A stretch of DNA of 64,000 nucleotides from Choricystis sp. odSpoLacu1 (Eukaryota > Chlorophyta > Trebouxiophyceae). Positions 12,399 to 22,665 of the stretch are shown one piece after another; the stretch's first letter is position 1; each line of letters opens with the position of its first letter. Location: contig OY253660.1 in NCBI GenBank assembly GCA_958009055.1, forward strand, positions 62,001-126,000, given 5' to 3'. The notes under the pieces were generated by a model. That model saw only the letters and a program-made list of their open reading frames with translations. It did no database searches and was not told the DNA's origin. The position numbers were made by a program, and so were the translations under genes.

Positions 12399-13155
12399 TC
12401 ACGGCAGCTGCGGCGCTGCCACCACGTGCGGCGCGCAGCACGCGTCCGCCAGACCGGCGTGAACACGCAGGGCGGCGTGGCCCATGGCGAGGCCGGCGAC
12501 GACGGCCAGAGCGGCGCCCACGTTGTAGGACATGACGGCGAGCTGGGGGGGTGGGTGGTTTTGAAACAAGGTTAAAACAGGTTAAAAGGCGCAGCTCACT
12601 CTCTTCCAACCATTGCACACACTCTCTCTTCTCACCATCAGCAAATACGACACCGTCGCGTGCACCGCGTACGTGACCGCCGCCCCCGCGGGCGAGGCCG
12701 CGACCCGCCACGCGCGCGCGGTCCAGGTCGCCACGGCGGCCGCGGCGCAGCACGGGCGAGGCTGCGCCAGCAGCGGCTCGGCCGCGTCGTTGGCGCGGGA
12801 TGCACCACACTTGCAGCAGCCGCCCCGCCCCGCGGCCGCGGTGCGCAGGGCGGCGACGCCTTCATTGGCGGCGCCCAGGGCGGCCAGGCCGAGGAGGGCC
12901 AGGGTGTAGGGGAGAGGGGAGGACGTGGACCAGCCGTCAAACCAGAGCTGCAGGTTGACGCCGGTGTAGAAGGTCCTGGAGAGAGGGGGTTGGTGTGGGT
13001 GGGTGGTCGGCGTCGGATGAAAAGTGATGAGGTAAGGAGTCTCGCTTCGCGCCGTCCCCGGCGCGTTTTTTGTTTTCGCTGGGCGCACAACCCTCTCCCC
13101 ACCCCACTCACATCCGGTGGCCCATCATGTGACCTTCACAGCCGAGGGGAGGCAT
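12399..13155 (-). CDS. CTR: CTR/COPT copper transporter
   Basis: High-affinity copper uptake protein of 175 residues with three membrane helices, expected to work as a trimer in the plasma membrane or an internal membrane. Exons: 13155-13112, 12975-12636, 12542-12399. Exon 1 encodes a short Met/His segment (MPPLGCEGHMMGHRM) that is the metal-catching N-terminus of the family. It is followed by FYTGVNLQLWFDGW, matching the family entry into helix 1. Between helix 1 and 2 is an Ala-rich loop with CCKCG, which could bind copper. The end of exon 2 and start of exon 3 give YLLMLAVMSYNVG, the MxxxM motif of helix 2, then GLAMGHAAL, a GxxxG-type helix 3. It lies tail-to-tail with threonine synthase and head-to-head with the Rubisco activase gene (244 bases). 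Confidence 0.92.
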
Positions 13156-13399
13156 GGTTGGGTGGGTGGGGTGGGGCGCAGCAGGAGCAGGGAGAGCGCT
13201 GCGAGACGGCGCAGCGATGGGGGTCGAGACGAAATGTCGAGTGTGTATGTGTTTCTGTTTCTTCTCTTTTCGTTGCCTCAAACACGCCCACAGACTCTTC
13301 CTTTTCACCGCGTGTTCTGTGGCGGTTGGCGCGCGGCACGCCTCCCCTCACCACGTGATCCACCACACACACACACACAGCAACACCCTCCACCCTCCA

Positions 13400-14914
13400 A
13401 TGCGGGTCCGCCCCGCGCGCGCTGGCAGCGCCCGCACCGTGCACCGCTCCAGCGCACCACGCGCTGCCGACCCACGCTCCGCGGGCGCCCCGCCCGCAGC
13501 CTCCAATGATGATGGCAAAGCTGCTCCTCCTCCTGCGTCCTTCAGACCCCCGCAACCACACTCGTCCTGGGCCGCGCGCGAAGCTGGCGCGGGCGTCGAC
13601 GGCGCGCCCGTGGGGCGTGACTACCTGCACGAGCTGGGCGCCGCCCAACAGTACAACATCAACGTGGAGCATGGTGAGAGAGTGTGTGTGTTTGGTGGGA
13701 TGGATCGGGGGATGATGGGCGGAAAAAGCAACAACTTGATCTTTAACTCTTTCCCCCCCTCCCCACACCAACTCCCAGGCCAAAACATCGACCACCTGGA
13801 CTCCGTCTTCCTGGGCACCGACGCCTTTGCCCTGGGCTCCAAGTCGGACATCGCGGACGGTTCGTTGCGCAGGACCGAGTTTCGCGAGTTTGGAGACTTT
13901 ACGGTCGGCGACTTCTATGTCGCGCCAGGGTTCCTGGACGCCGTCGTCCTGCACATCGCCAAGAACATTCTGGCCGACGACGAGGACGCGTTCGATGACA
14001 AGGTCAAGGTGCCTGTGATCCTGGGCGTATGGGGCGGAAAAGGGCAAGGCAAAACGTTCCAAACGTCACTCGCCCTCAGGAAGCTGGGAGCCATGGCAGT
14101 GGTTATGAGCGCGGGCGAGATGGAGGACGAGTGGGCGGGCGTCCCCGGCAAACGCATCAGGGAGAGGTACCGCGCCGCTGCCGACCTGAGGCGTGTGCGT
14201 GGCGTGCCCACGTGCCTCGTCATCAACGACATCGACGCCGGGTGCGGCGTGTACGAAAACACGCAGCGCACCGTCAACACGCAGATGGTCGTCAGCACGC
14301 TGATGAACATCGCTGATGATCCGAATCACGTCCCCTCCGCCGCCGACTGGAGGGGCACGCCAAAGTTCCACCCCAGAGTGCCGATCATCGTGACTGGGAA
14401 TGATTTGTCACGCGTGTTTGCGCCGTTGTTGAGGGATGGGCGCATGGAGAAGTTTTACTGGGCGCCCACGCGGGAGGATCTGACGTCGATCGTCAGCTAC
14501 ATGTACCGCGAGGACGACGCGATCGACACCGCCGCAGTGCACGCCCTGCTGGACGCCTTCCCTGGCCAGTCCCTGGACTTCTATGGGGCGTTGAGGGCGG
14601 CCACGTATGACGGCGCCATCCGGTCCTGGATCAAGGACGTGTGTGGTGCAAATGTGGAGGATGAGGAGGCGAATATGAGTGCTCTTTCCGCTGCCTTGGT
14701 CAAGAAAGAAGGCCAAGAAAGCGACCCCTCCACCGGCCCCTGCCTGGATGGTGTGACTGTCACCCTGGACGCGTTGATGGCGGAGGGGAGGAGGCTGGTC
14801 GCGGAGCAGGATGCAGTGAACTCCATCAAGCTTTCATCTGAGTACCTGAAGAATCAGGGGGGGGGCGGAGGACTGCTGGGGCTGCAGGGGGATTACGTGG
14901 AGCCGGACGAGTGA
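13400..14914 (+). CDS. RCA: Rubisco activase-like AAA+ ATPase (plastid)
   Basis: AAA+ ATPase of the green Rubisco activase family, which frees inhibited Rubisco active sites in the plastid stroma. Exons 13400-13673 and 13779-14914 give 469 residues. The N-terminal 70 residues are transit-like. Motifs seen: GGKGQGKTFQT (Walker A), LVINDIDAG (Walker B), VPIIVTGNDLSRVFAPLLRD and RMEKFYWAPTREDL, with NIADDPNHV before them. It departs from canonical activase at several places, for example MSAGEMEDEWAGVPGKRIRE instead of the usual ELESGNAGEPAK-type sequence. This points to the second, less studied activase-like branch found in green algae. The C-terminus lacks the paired cysteines of redox-controlled long forms. 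A (CA)n tract sits just upstream of the start. Activity on Rubisco is inferred from family. Confidence 0.9.
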   Translation: MRVRPARAGSARTVHRSSAPRAADPRSAGAPPAASNDDGKAAPPPASFRPPQPHSSWAAREAGAGVDGAPVGRDYLHELGAAQQYNINVEHGERVCVFGGMDRGMMGGKSNNLIFNSFPPSPHQLPGQNIDHLDSVFLGTDAFALGSKSDIADGSLRRTEFREFGDFTVGDFYVAPGFLDAVVLHIAKNILADDEDAFDDKVKVPVILGVWGGKGQGKTFQTSLALRKLGAMAVVMSAGEMEDEWAGVPGKRIRERYRAAADLRRVRGVPTCLVINDIDAGCGVYENTQRTVNTQMVVSTLMNIADDPNHVPSAADWRGTPKFHPRVPIIVTGNDLSRVFAPLLRDGRMEKFYWAPTREDLTSIVSYMYREDDAIDTAAVHALLDAFPGQSLDFYGALRAATYDGAIRSWIKDVCGANVEDEEANMSALSAALVKKEGQESDPSTGPCLDGVTVTLDALMAEGRRLVAEQDAVNSIKLSSEYLKNQGGGGGLLGLQGDYVEPDE

Positions 14915-15071
14915 GAGTTGATTTTTCTGTTGCGGCCTGCGTCGCGAGTGTGTGTGATAGAAAAGAAAAAATAGTTTTTTCGGAGCGGCGACCGGACGTC
15001 GAACACACAGCGGGTCGTCGCATCTCTCTCTTTCTCGGCCCCGCCCGCGTCCGCCCACCCCCCAAACCACC

Positions 15072-16217
15072 ATGCCCATCCCCAAACCTCTCCTCATCGG
15101 TGGCCTGCTCCTGGCCTGGCGCCTCTTCCGTCGCGACCGGCGCCAGCGCGTCCCCTTCACCGGTCGCAAGCACGCCGTCCTCGTCCCTGAAGCCGTCGAA
15201 CGCGCTCTCGGCGAGACCACGTTTGCCAAGCTGTGCGCATCCAAGCGGCGGCTGCCCGATAGCGACCCGCGCGCGCGCAGGGTCTCAGCACTGGGGGCAG
15301 CCATTGTGCGCGCGGCGCAGGAAGGCGACGGCGCGGGCGGCTACACCGACCACCTCAAAGACTCGGCCTGGCGGTTTGTGGTGCTGGATGATCCGAGTGT
15401 GAACGCGTGTGCCCTCCCCGGTGGCAAAGTGTGTGTCCACTCCGGCCTCATCGACAAGTTCGCGGGCGACGACGCCGCCCTCGCCTTTGTCATCGGCCAC
15501 GAACTGGGGCACGTGGTGGCCCGCCACTCGGCGGAGCAGTTGACGATGCAGGCGGCGACGCAGTTGGTGGCCACGATTGCGCAGGGTGTCGCGCTGGCGG
15601 CGGGGGGCCCCATGCCCACCAAGCAGGGGGCGGACGGGGTGGAGGCGTTGATCGAGATGGGGTTGTTCCGGCCCAGGAGGTGAGTTGGCGTTTGTGGGTG
15701 GTCCACCCACAAACACCACTTGTTGTGCAACTACCGTTTGTGGGTGGTGGTGGGGAGGGAAGGGTGCGCTGGCGAGAGAGCGGCACACACACACTCACAC
15801 CTCTTCCCTCCCACCCAACCCCTCAGCCGCGAACAAGAGTACGAAGCCGACGCCATCGGCGTCGAGCTCGTCCGCCGCGCCGGCCTGGGGGATGGGTCGG
15901 CTGCAATTGCTGTGTTTCGCTGTTTCGACGCCATCGCCGACGCGGCCGGACCTGCGGGCGCCATGACCAAGCAGCTGTCCTTTTTGTCGACGCAACCCAG
16001 CCCCGCGGAGCGGGCCAAAGCGGTGGCTTCGCGGTTGCAGGGGTTGGTGGAGGCGCGGCGCGAGCGGCGCGGCGGCGGGGACGGCAACGCCCACCCTCCC
16101 CCCCCCGCGCGCGGGGGCGCGGGCTATCCCGTGCTGGATGGGCGGGGTGGTGGCGGGGGCGGCGGCTTTGCCAGCCTGGCGGACGCCATGAAGGCAGAGG
16201 TGATGGGGCGGGCGTGA
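15072..16217 (+). CDS. OMA1: M48 metalloprotease, OMA1-like
   Basis: Zinc protease of peptidase family M48. The closest match by pattern is OMA1, the stress-activated protease of the mitochondrial inner membrane. Exons 15072-15679 and 15827-16217 give 332 residues. A short N-terminal hydrophobic segment (LLIGGLLLAW) could anchor it. HELGH is at residues 143-147, and the downstream third ligand lies in REQEYEADAIGVELVRRAG, just after the splice junction. The start ATG has a good context (accaccATG). It lies 157 bases after the activase gene on the same strand. The C-terminal 60 residues are Gly-rich low complexity. The intron carries a 25-base near-perfect palindrome described separately. The protein is shorter than animal OMA1, so a plastid or other M48 relative remains possible. 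Confidence 0.85.
15690..15714. repeat. Intronic inverted repeat, 12-base arms around one base
   Basis: GTTTGTGGGTGG, a single T, then the exact complement CCACCCACAAAC, near the 5' end of the OMA1-like intron. The left arm sequence recurs in direct orientation at about 15736. In RNA it would form an extended hairpin close to the donor site. Confidence 0.9.
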
Positions 16218-16459
16218 GAGAGAGAGAGAGAGGAAGGAAAATGGTGTTTCCCTTTTTTTGTTTTATCGATCTGGTTTTCCACGACCACACGCGCCCCACC
16301 CCCCCCTACGTATTGACTTCAAAGCCACGCCCCTCATTCCGTTCCTGCCTTTGCTGCTGGGAGAAGGATTGTGTTTTGGGCGTGACAAATCTTTCTCTTT
16401 GTCAATCTTTAACACACTACAAAATTTGAACTCTTCCCTCTGTCATTGCCTCTCTCTTT

Positions 16460-17284
16460 TCACAACAGCGTCAACCTGAGTTTGTCCAGGTACCCAGTGC
16501 CCGCCGCGATGGCCAGGATGATGGCGGCGGGGCCTAAGAATGCAACAGCACTCCACACGAGCAGCGGCGTGTCGTCGCGCTGCGCCTCGATCGCGTTGCG
16601 CTCGGCGCGGCGGGCGAGGCGGCGGGCCAGGGCGCGGGCGGCGCGCTCAGCGTCGGCGGCGGCGGGGGATTGGGACGAGGTTGATTCCTCGCCGTCGCTG
16701 GAGGCGGTGGCGTCGGCGACCGCGGCGGCAGCCGCGCCCGACGCACGCTGTTCGCGTTCCTCCACCCACGCTTGGATGGCTTCCTCAGGAATGCCATCGA
16801 CAGAAAACTCGATGTCCAGCTCCACGCCACGGTACACGCGCAGCAGGTCGCGCACGCGGGAGACGGGCGCGTTGCCAGGCGTGACCTCCCACCTCTCTCC
16901 GCGCCGCGTTGGATGAGGGAGTGAGAAGAGGCGCAGGCCGGGGGCGACGCCCGCGGCCGCCAGGTCGCCGTCGCCGCCCACGGCGGTGACCACGATCGCG
17001 GGGGCTTCGCCGTCCCAAATCTCTTCCACGCGCAGGCCGGCCCGGGCTTCTCGCGCGGAGACGGCGACCGTGAAGCGCGGGCGCGCGAACGACGGTGTGG
17101 GGGTGGCGGCGGGTGACGGCGGCGACGGTGATGCGGTGGCATCCACATCGGTCAACGCTTGCACTGCGTCGCGGTCCAGGGCGGCGGGGAGGTGGGGAGC
17201 AGGTGTGGGTGGCGTGGAGGCGCGCCACGGCGTGCGAGGTTGGCGCACCGGGCGCGCTGCTCCGCGCGGCGCGTGGGCTCGCAT
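16460..17284 (-). CDS. Plastid-type PDZ-like protein with C-terminal membrane helix
   Basis: Single-exon protein of 274 residues that I do not recognise as a named gene. Residues 1-45 look like a transit peptide (Arg/Ala/Pro/Ser, no acids). In the middle, FTVAVSAREARAGLRVEEIW and IVVTAVGGDGDLAAAGVAPG resemble the strand-turn pattern of a PDZ or PDZ-like fold. It is followed by a second small region around EVTPGNAPVSRVRDLLRVYR. A Ser/Ala/Glu linker and a helix rich in Arg and Ala lead to one membrane helix (LLVWSAVAFLGPAAIILAIA) and a short tail. A thylakoid or envelope membrane protein is the best guess. It is tail-to-tail with the OMA1-like gene. The ATG at 17284 is the first that gives the transit-like start. 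Confidence 0.7.
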   Translation of the reverse strand: MRAHAPRGAARPVRQPRTPWRASTPPTPAPHLPAALDRDAVQALTDVDATASPSPPSPAATPTPSFARPRFTVAVSAREARAGLRVEEIWDGEAPAIVVTAVGGDGDLAAAGVAPGLRLFSLPHPTRRGERWEVTPGNAPVSRVRDLLRVYRGVELDIEFSVDGIPEEAIQAWVEEREQRASGAAAAAVADATASSDGEESTSSQSPAAADAERAARALARRLARRAERNAIEAQRDDTPLLVWSAVAFLGPAAIILAIAAGTGYLDKLRLTLL

Positions 17285-17510
17285 TGAGGCAGGGGTGGGG
17301 GAGGTGGATGTTTGGAGGTGTGAGACTGTTGTGCGTGATTCAAGACACGCACTGCACGCGTGGCTGTGGCCGTGGGGCGGGCGGGAGGGCGGGACGCTTG
17401 AAATTAACAAACGCGGCGCGAGAGTGAGAGCAAAGCAAAAAAGCCCGCTCCTCCTCTCACAAACGACCGAAAGCCTTTCCCCGCCCCCAAGCCCCCCAAC
17501 ATCCACACCA

Positions 17511-18361
17511 ATGCCGCCCCACGCCGTCCCCTTCATCGCGGTGTCGCGCACGGCCACGGATGATGGCGAGCTGACGTCGTGGGCGACGAGCGTGGTGGCC
17601 GCGACCGAGCGCGCAGAGGACGGACGCAGCGGGGATGTGAGTGTGGCGTGTCGGTTGGTGGGGAAATCGGGCACACGGCCTCCAACAATCGCGTGCACGA
17701 TTTGATGTGCATATATTGATGACTTTGTGGGGTGAAAACATGGGGGCCGGACACCGGGGTCGGGCGGCGGGGTGTCGACCAAACGGCATTATGCGCGACC
17801 CCGACGTCGCATGTCGTCGGGTCTTTCTTCCCCCGCCGTGCGACGGCGCATCCGTTGCTTCGGACTCCCTCGTTTGTGCTGCAGGCACATGGAAATATCA
17901 TGATATGCACACTGTGACTGTGAAACGCGGCACGGACGGCACGCGATGCCAGTTTGTGGGCCGCGAGCGCGCATCCACGGCCTCTCGGGCGACGCGACAT
18001 TGCTGGCGACAAAACAAAAAAAAAACTCCACTTTACCCCCCCCCAGCCCCACGCCCCCCGCGGCCCCATCCCCCACCGCCCCACCCTCAACCTGTTTGAA
18101 CTGGCTCGCGGCGACTCCCGCGCCACAGGCGACTGCACCCCCCGCCGTACGCCGCGCGGCGCGTGGCTGCACCGCCGCGCGTCTGCCCCCGCCGAAGTCG
18201 CGCCCCGCCCCCTGACCCCCGCGCCGCCGCCCGTGCGGTCCGCCCTGCGCCTGTGGCCGCGGGCGCCGTCTCTGCCGGTGGCGTCGCCGAGGCGGCGCAC
18301 GCTGTCGAGCGAGCCGCCCGCGTCGCCGTCGGCGGCGGCGGCCGCTGCCCTTTACGCGTAG
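17511..18361 (+). CDS. Hypothetical Ala/Pro/Arg-rich protein
   Basis: Not recognised. Exon 1 (17511-17636, 42 codons, starting MPPHAVPFIAVSRTATDD) ends at a GTGAGT donor. A likely acceptor (CCCCCAG) at 18046 joins it in frame to 18047-18361, giving 147 residues with LNLFELARGDSRATGD as the only distinctive stretch. The stop is a TAG at 18359-18361. The same frame then continues open for another 130 codons. An intron 18233-18361 (GTGCGG...CGCGTAG, 129 bases, frame-preserving) would join both halves. The intron between exons 1 and 2 is unusually AT-containing and holds a 12-base palindrome (17895-17906). It lies head-to-head with the PDZ-like gene (226 bases). Exon structure is uncertain. Confidence 0.45.
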
Positions 18362-18391
18362 AAAGGCGGCACCCCCCCCGCCGCCGCCCTG

Positions 18392-18757
18392 GTGGGGGCG
18401 ACGCTGGCCACGGCTGCTGTCACATCCCCGTTTGCGATGTGCATGCGGCGCTCGGTGAGCAGCGGCGTGGAGCCCCAACCGCCGTGCAGCGGCGGCCCTC
18501 CCCGCCTAGCGCGCAAAAGCGCGGGCCCTCCCTGCCTGGCCCGCAAGAGCGGAGGCGCTGGCCCCCCCTCCCTGTCCTGCCGCAGCAGCAGTGGTGGTGG
18601 CAGCGGCCCGCCTTGCCTGACGCGCCGGTCGGGCGGCGCCGTCTCGGCCGCCGCGCCGTGGCACGCCGCGCGCGCGCCCTGGGTGCGCCGCCCGGGCGCG
18701 CTGACTCTGGCCCTGGCCCGCCTGCGCGGGCGGGACAGGACGCAGAGTGCGGGGTGA
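18392..18757 (+). other. Open reading frame continuing the preceding gene after a TAG
   Basis: 122 codons in the same frame as the preceding exon, separated from it by one TAG. Third positions are almost all G or C, as in real genes here. It has a short repeat: SAGPPCLARKSGG, GAGPPSLSCRSS and GSGPPCLTRRSGG share a GPPxLxxxS unit. It is most simply the last exon of the preceding gene. It could also be a separate small gene. Confidence 0.4.
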
Positions 18758-19485
18758 TTGATTGATCGCTTTTTGTTTTTGCTACCATTCTTTCTTTTGG
18801 GGGAGACGCCCGACGCGCGCACACCTTTTTCCCCAAAAAATACCAAAACCCAAAAAAACGCCCCCAAAAAATCAATCCAGTTGAAGCCATTTGAATACTT
18901 TACACGGCGTGTTGGTGCTCCCCGTCTTTTCTTTCTTTCACTCTTCTGCTTTCGGGCGAGGGCCGACCCGGGGGGCGAGCGTGTGTGTGTGTGTCTTGAT
19001 CAAGCCTTCCTTTTTCACTTCCCCCCACACTCGCTGGCTGCCCCGGGCGGAGCTGGACCTTTTCTGTTTGTTTTTCGTTTCGCGTGTTTTTCTTAAAAAA
19101 CGCCCGAACAAACAAGGGGGCGAGGACGCGCGCTGCTGCTGGGGCGGATGCTGTGCCTTATTGTGTCGAGCGCGTACTCGCCCCCTTTATCCCCTCCCTC
19201 TCCATTTTTGGTTTTTGATGACCACATGCTGCGCCTTTGACCCGGCTGCAGTCCCAAGGGGGGCCGACGAGGAAGCGGGGAGCCACAACCGCGCTCCCCG
19301 CCTTTCGTCGAGTCTCCCGGCCTTTTTATCTTCTTTGCCCACACGCTGGCGCCAAAAAAACATAAACGACGCGCCCAGCGTCGTTTCCCCGGCTCGCCAC
19401 GCACTCTTTTTTGTCACAAACCATCCATTTGTGTGATCGTGCGATCGCTACTTTTGGTACAACATTTTTGGAGAAGAAAAAAGAC
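18758..19485. other. Intergenic region, no gene seen
   Basis: About 730 bases between convergent genes. It contains A-runs (AAACCCAAAAAAACG), TTTTC-rich stretches and a short TG repeat. Open frames here have poor codon use and no similarity I recognise. It is probably the 3' ends of both neighbouring transcripts. Confidence 0.5.
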
Positions 19486-19966
19486 TCACTCTGGCACGCT
19501 CAATTGCCCTGCCTCTCGCCTCGCCGCCAGGGCGGCCACCACCCTCGCCCTCAACTCTTCCCCCACGTCGGAGTCCAGTTGGGAGGGGGGGGTGGAGAGA
19601 AGGTAGGCGTCCAGGCCACCCGCCCGGTCGATCGTGCGCAGAGCGCTGGCAGTCACTGTAATCCGCACCCGCCCCCCCAGAGCAGCAGAGAACAGGGCCT
19701 TGGTTTGAGTGTTGGGCTTCCACGTGCGGCGGGAGCTGTGTGTGTCGGGGTGTGTGGGGTGCGTTGGATCAAAAGTGTGGGAGGGAGGGTCGGGAGGAGA
19801 GAGGAGGCCGCCGTCCCCCCCTTTTTTTTCTCTCTCCCACTCACCGATGGCCGCCGTCCTCGGACACCTTGTTGCCGGACAGTACTCTCTTGCCACCGTA
19901 CAGCCCCCGGCGCGCCCGGTTGAGGACGCGGCCGACGGCGGCGGCGGTGGAGGAGGGGCCGCCCAT
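19486..19966 (-). CDS. MRPL28: Ribosomal protein bL28, probably mitochondrial
   Basis: Large-subunit ribosomal protein of 123 residues. Exons 19966-19845 and 19735-19486 join as [21 protein letters not shown], which is the bL28 core in the form used by mitochondria and alpha-proteobacteria. [17 protein letters not shown] precedes it. The second exon continues with [20 protein letters not shown] and a helical tail as in the family. The start [14 protein letters not shown] can fold as a short targeting helix. Codon splitting at the junction (CG|C) is exact. It lies head-to-head with an ABC-F gene only 143 bases away. Mitochondrial rather than plastid location is inferred from the sequence type. 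Confidence 0.9.
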
Positions 19967-20109
19967 CGAGGAGAAAAAGAAAATCGACGCTCGAAGAGTG
20001 GAGACTGTCGCCGCATTTTTTGTTGCGAGCGTTTGCGGGTGTCTGCAGCGTCACACACACGCCCTCCTCTCTCCACACAACTCTCGTCCGACACTCCACC
20101 TCCCCCACA

Positions 20110-22606
20110 ATGCGGGGGCTCGCGCCGCGCGCGCCTGCAGCCCCCACCCCTCCGCGCGCGCCGCGGCCGCCGGCTCGGTGTGTGCGCGTGGGGGCCAAGC
20201 CCAAGAAGAGTGCTGCCCAAAAAGCGGCGGAAGCTGCACTGGCTCAGTTTGAGGTAAGTGAGGAGCGAGAGGAGGGCGCAATGCGGAGAGAGGGGGCCGC
20301 TGGGGCGACGTGCCAGCCCGCGCGCTGCTTTTTCCGGGGCGTTCCCCCGGCGGCCCGCCGTGGCGCGAGTCTTCTCCGCCCAACCTCCCGCATTGGGGTT
20401 CCAAGACACGTGGTGCCGTGCCGGGGCGGCACAGTGGGGAGCGGGGAGGAGGGAGGCGTGCGCGTGAGAGAGGCAAGGCACAATAGAAAAACCACGCGCT
20501 GCCACACCAATACCCTCCCACCCAACCCACAGCAAAAAGCCAACGTCGCTGCCGCCGCCCCTCCCCCTGCCGACGACCCGGCCGCCACCTCCGACGACGA
20601 CGCGGCCGCCTCCACCCCCTCCAAAGGCGGCAAGGGCAAAAAGACGCGCGGCGCGACTGCCGCCGCCGCGGCCGCCGCGCAAACAGTCTCATCCGGTGTG
20701 CGCCTGGAAAACGTGTCCATCACGTTCAAAAACAACACCCTGCTCAAGGACGTGTCGTGGGAGGTCAAGAAAGGGGAGCGTGTCGGCCTGGTGGGCGTCA
20801 ACGGGGCAGGCAAGACGACCCAGCTGCAGATCATCACGGGCGCGTTAACCCCAGACTCTGGCGCCGTGCTGCGCCAGTCGCCGTCCATGAAGATCGCACA
20901 CCTCACCCAAGAGTTTGACGTGGTGCCCACGCGCACGGTGAGGGAGGAGTTCATGAGCGCTTTTGGCGACGCGACCGCGACACTGAAACGACTGGAAGAA
21001 GTGCAGTCCGCCCTGGAATCCGGTGCCGCGGGCGACGACATGGACGCCATGGGCGCCCTGCTGGACGAGCTGCAGTCGTTGACGGCGGCAGCTGCAGACA
21101 CAGACGCGGGGTTGCTGGACAAAAAGGTCGACGCCATGATGCCCAAACTGGGGTTCAAACCCGCGGACGACTCGGACAGGCTTGTCGCTTCCTACTCGGG
21201 GGGGTGGCAGATGCGCATGTGCCTGGGCAAGATTCTGTTGCAGGAGCCGGATTTGTTGTTGTTGGTGAGTTGAGAGGAAGGGTGGAGCGTGTGTGTCGGT
21301 GTCGTTTTTTGTTTTGTTTTTGTTTTCGCTCACTCCCACCCATCCCCACCCCCCACCCATGCACTCACAGGACGAACCCACCAACCACCTCGACCTGGAC
21401 GCCATCGAGTGGCTGGAAAGCCACCTCCTGTCCCTGGACGGCACCCCCATGGTCATCGTGTCGCACGACCGCGAGTTTTTGGATCGCCTCTGCACCAAGA
21501 TCGTGGAGACCGAGTCGGGTGTCGCCACCACGTACAAGGGGAATTACTCAGCCTACGTCGCCGCCAAGGGCGAGCGCACGGCCGCTGCCTGGGTCGCGTG
21601 GGAGAGGTGGGCCAAGGAGGTGTCGCGGCAACGTGACATCGTGGCCCGGCTGACGGGGGGCGCCCAGGCGGGGCGCGCGGTGGCCGCCCAGAAAGAGGTG
21701 GACCGGCTGCTGTCGACTGACCGGGTGGACAAACCTTTCGTGCCCAAGAAACGCCCTTTCGCGTTCCCGCCCGCCACGTCCCTGGGCCAGCGCGTGCTGA
21801 CCATCGACTCCCTGCGCCACGGCTATGGCGGCCGCCTGCTCTTCGACGACGCCAACCTGGAGGTGGAGAAGGGGGAGCGGCTGGCGATAATCGGGCCCAA
21901 CGGCGCGGGGAAATCGACGCTGCTGCGTTTGATCATGGGCAGCGAAACGCCAGAAGCCGGCACCGTCCAACTCGGCGCCCACGGCGTGACCCCCAACTAC
22001 TACGCCCAAAACCAGGCGGAAGCGCTGGACCCGCACGCCACCGTGCTGGGGACGGTGGAGGCGGCGGCGCCGGATGCTGACCTGGCCGACGTCAAAGCCC
22101 TTTTGGGCCGCATGCAGTTTGGCGGCAAGTCGATGCACAAACGCGTCGGTGTCCTGTCTGGCGGTGAAAAAGCCAGGCTCGCTCTGGCCAAGTTCATGCT
22201 GGCCAAGGGCACGCTGCTGGTGCTGGATGAACCCACAAACCATTTGGACATCCCGTCGAAAGAAACACTCGAGGCCGCGTTGACTGAGTTTGATGGTGCT
22301 GTGCTCGCCGTCTCGCACGACCGCTACTTCCTGCGCCGCGTCGCCACCCGCGTCGTGGCCGTCGATCGCTGCGACTTGGTGGACTACGAGGGCGACTACG
22401 GGCGGTTCCTGGACAAGAATGAGGGGGAGGCGGAGAAGATGGCGGCCAAGGAGGCGCGCGCGAAAGCGACGGCGCAGGACCAGACGAAAGCAAAAAGCAA
22501 GATGTCAAAGGCCGAAAAGATGCTGGCCAAGAAGGACAAGGCCAAATCGTTTGCGTCGGGGGCGGGGGCCAAGAAGGCGGCCAAGAACGCCAAGCGGTGG
22601 AATTGA
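20110..22606 (+). CDS. ABCF5: ABC-F ATPase, ABCF5-like, plastid-type
   Basis: Soluble twin ABC ATPase of the ABC-F class, which acts on ribosomes rather than as a transporter. Exons 20110-20253, 20533-21264 and 21371-22606 give 703 residues. Exon 1 has a transit-like start. Domain 1: [42 protein letters not shown] (split by intron 2 right before the Asp). Domain 2: [45 protein letters not shown]. The linker between them and the Lys-rich C-terminus ending [12 protein letters not shown] match the ABCF5/Uup-like plant branch. A likely role is rescue or translation-factor activity on plastid ribosomes. It shares a 143-base promoter region with a ribosomal protein gene and ends 59 bases from TRM112 on the opposite strand. 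Confidence 0.93.
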
Positions 22607-22665
22607 GAGAGGTGGGAGGAGGTAGTTGAAAAAAAAACAGGTTAAAAAACAAATCAAAAATCACA

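Noticed and set aside
18891..19436. 181-codon open frame in the 18.8-19.5 kb gap
   Set aside because: Codon use is unlike other genes here (many Phe, Ser and Cys codons, low GC at third positions) and no domain is recognisable; it lies where two 3' ends should meet.
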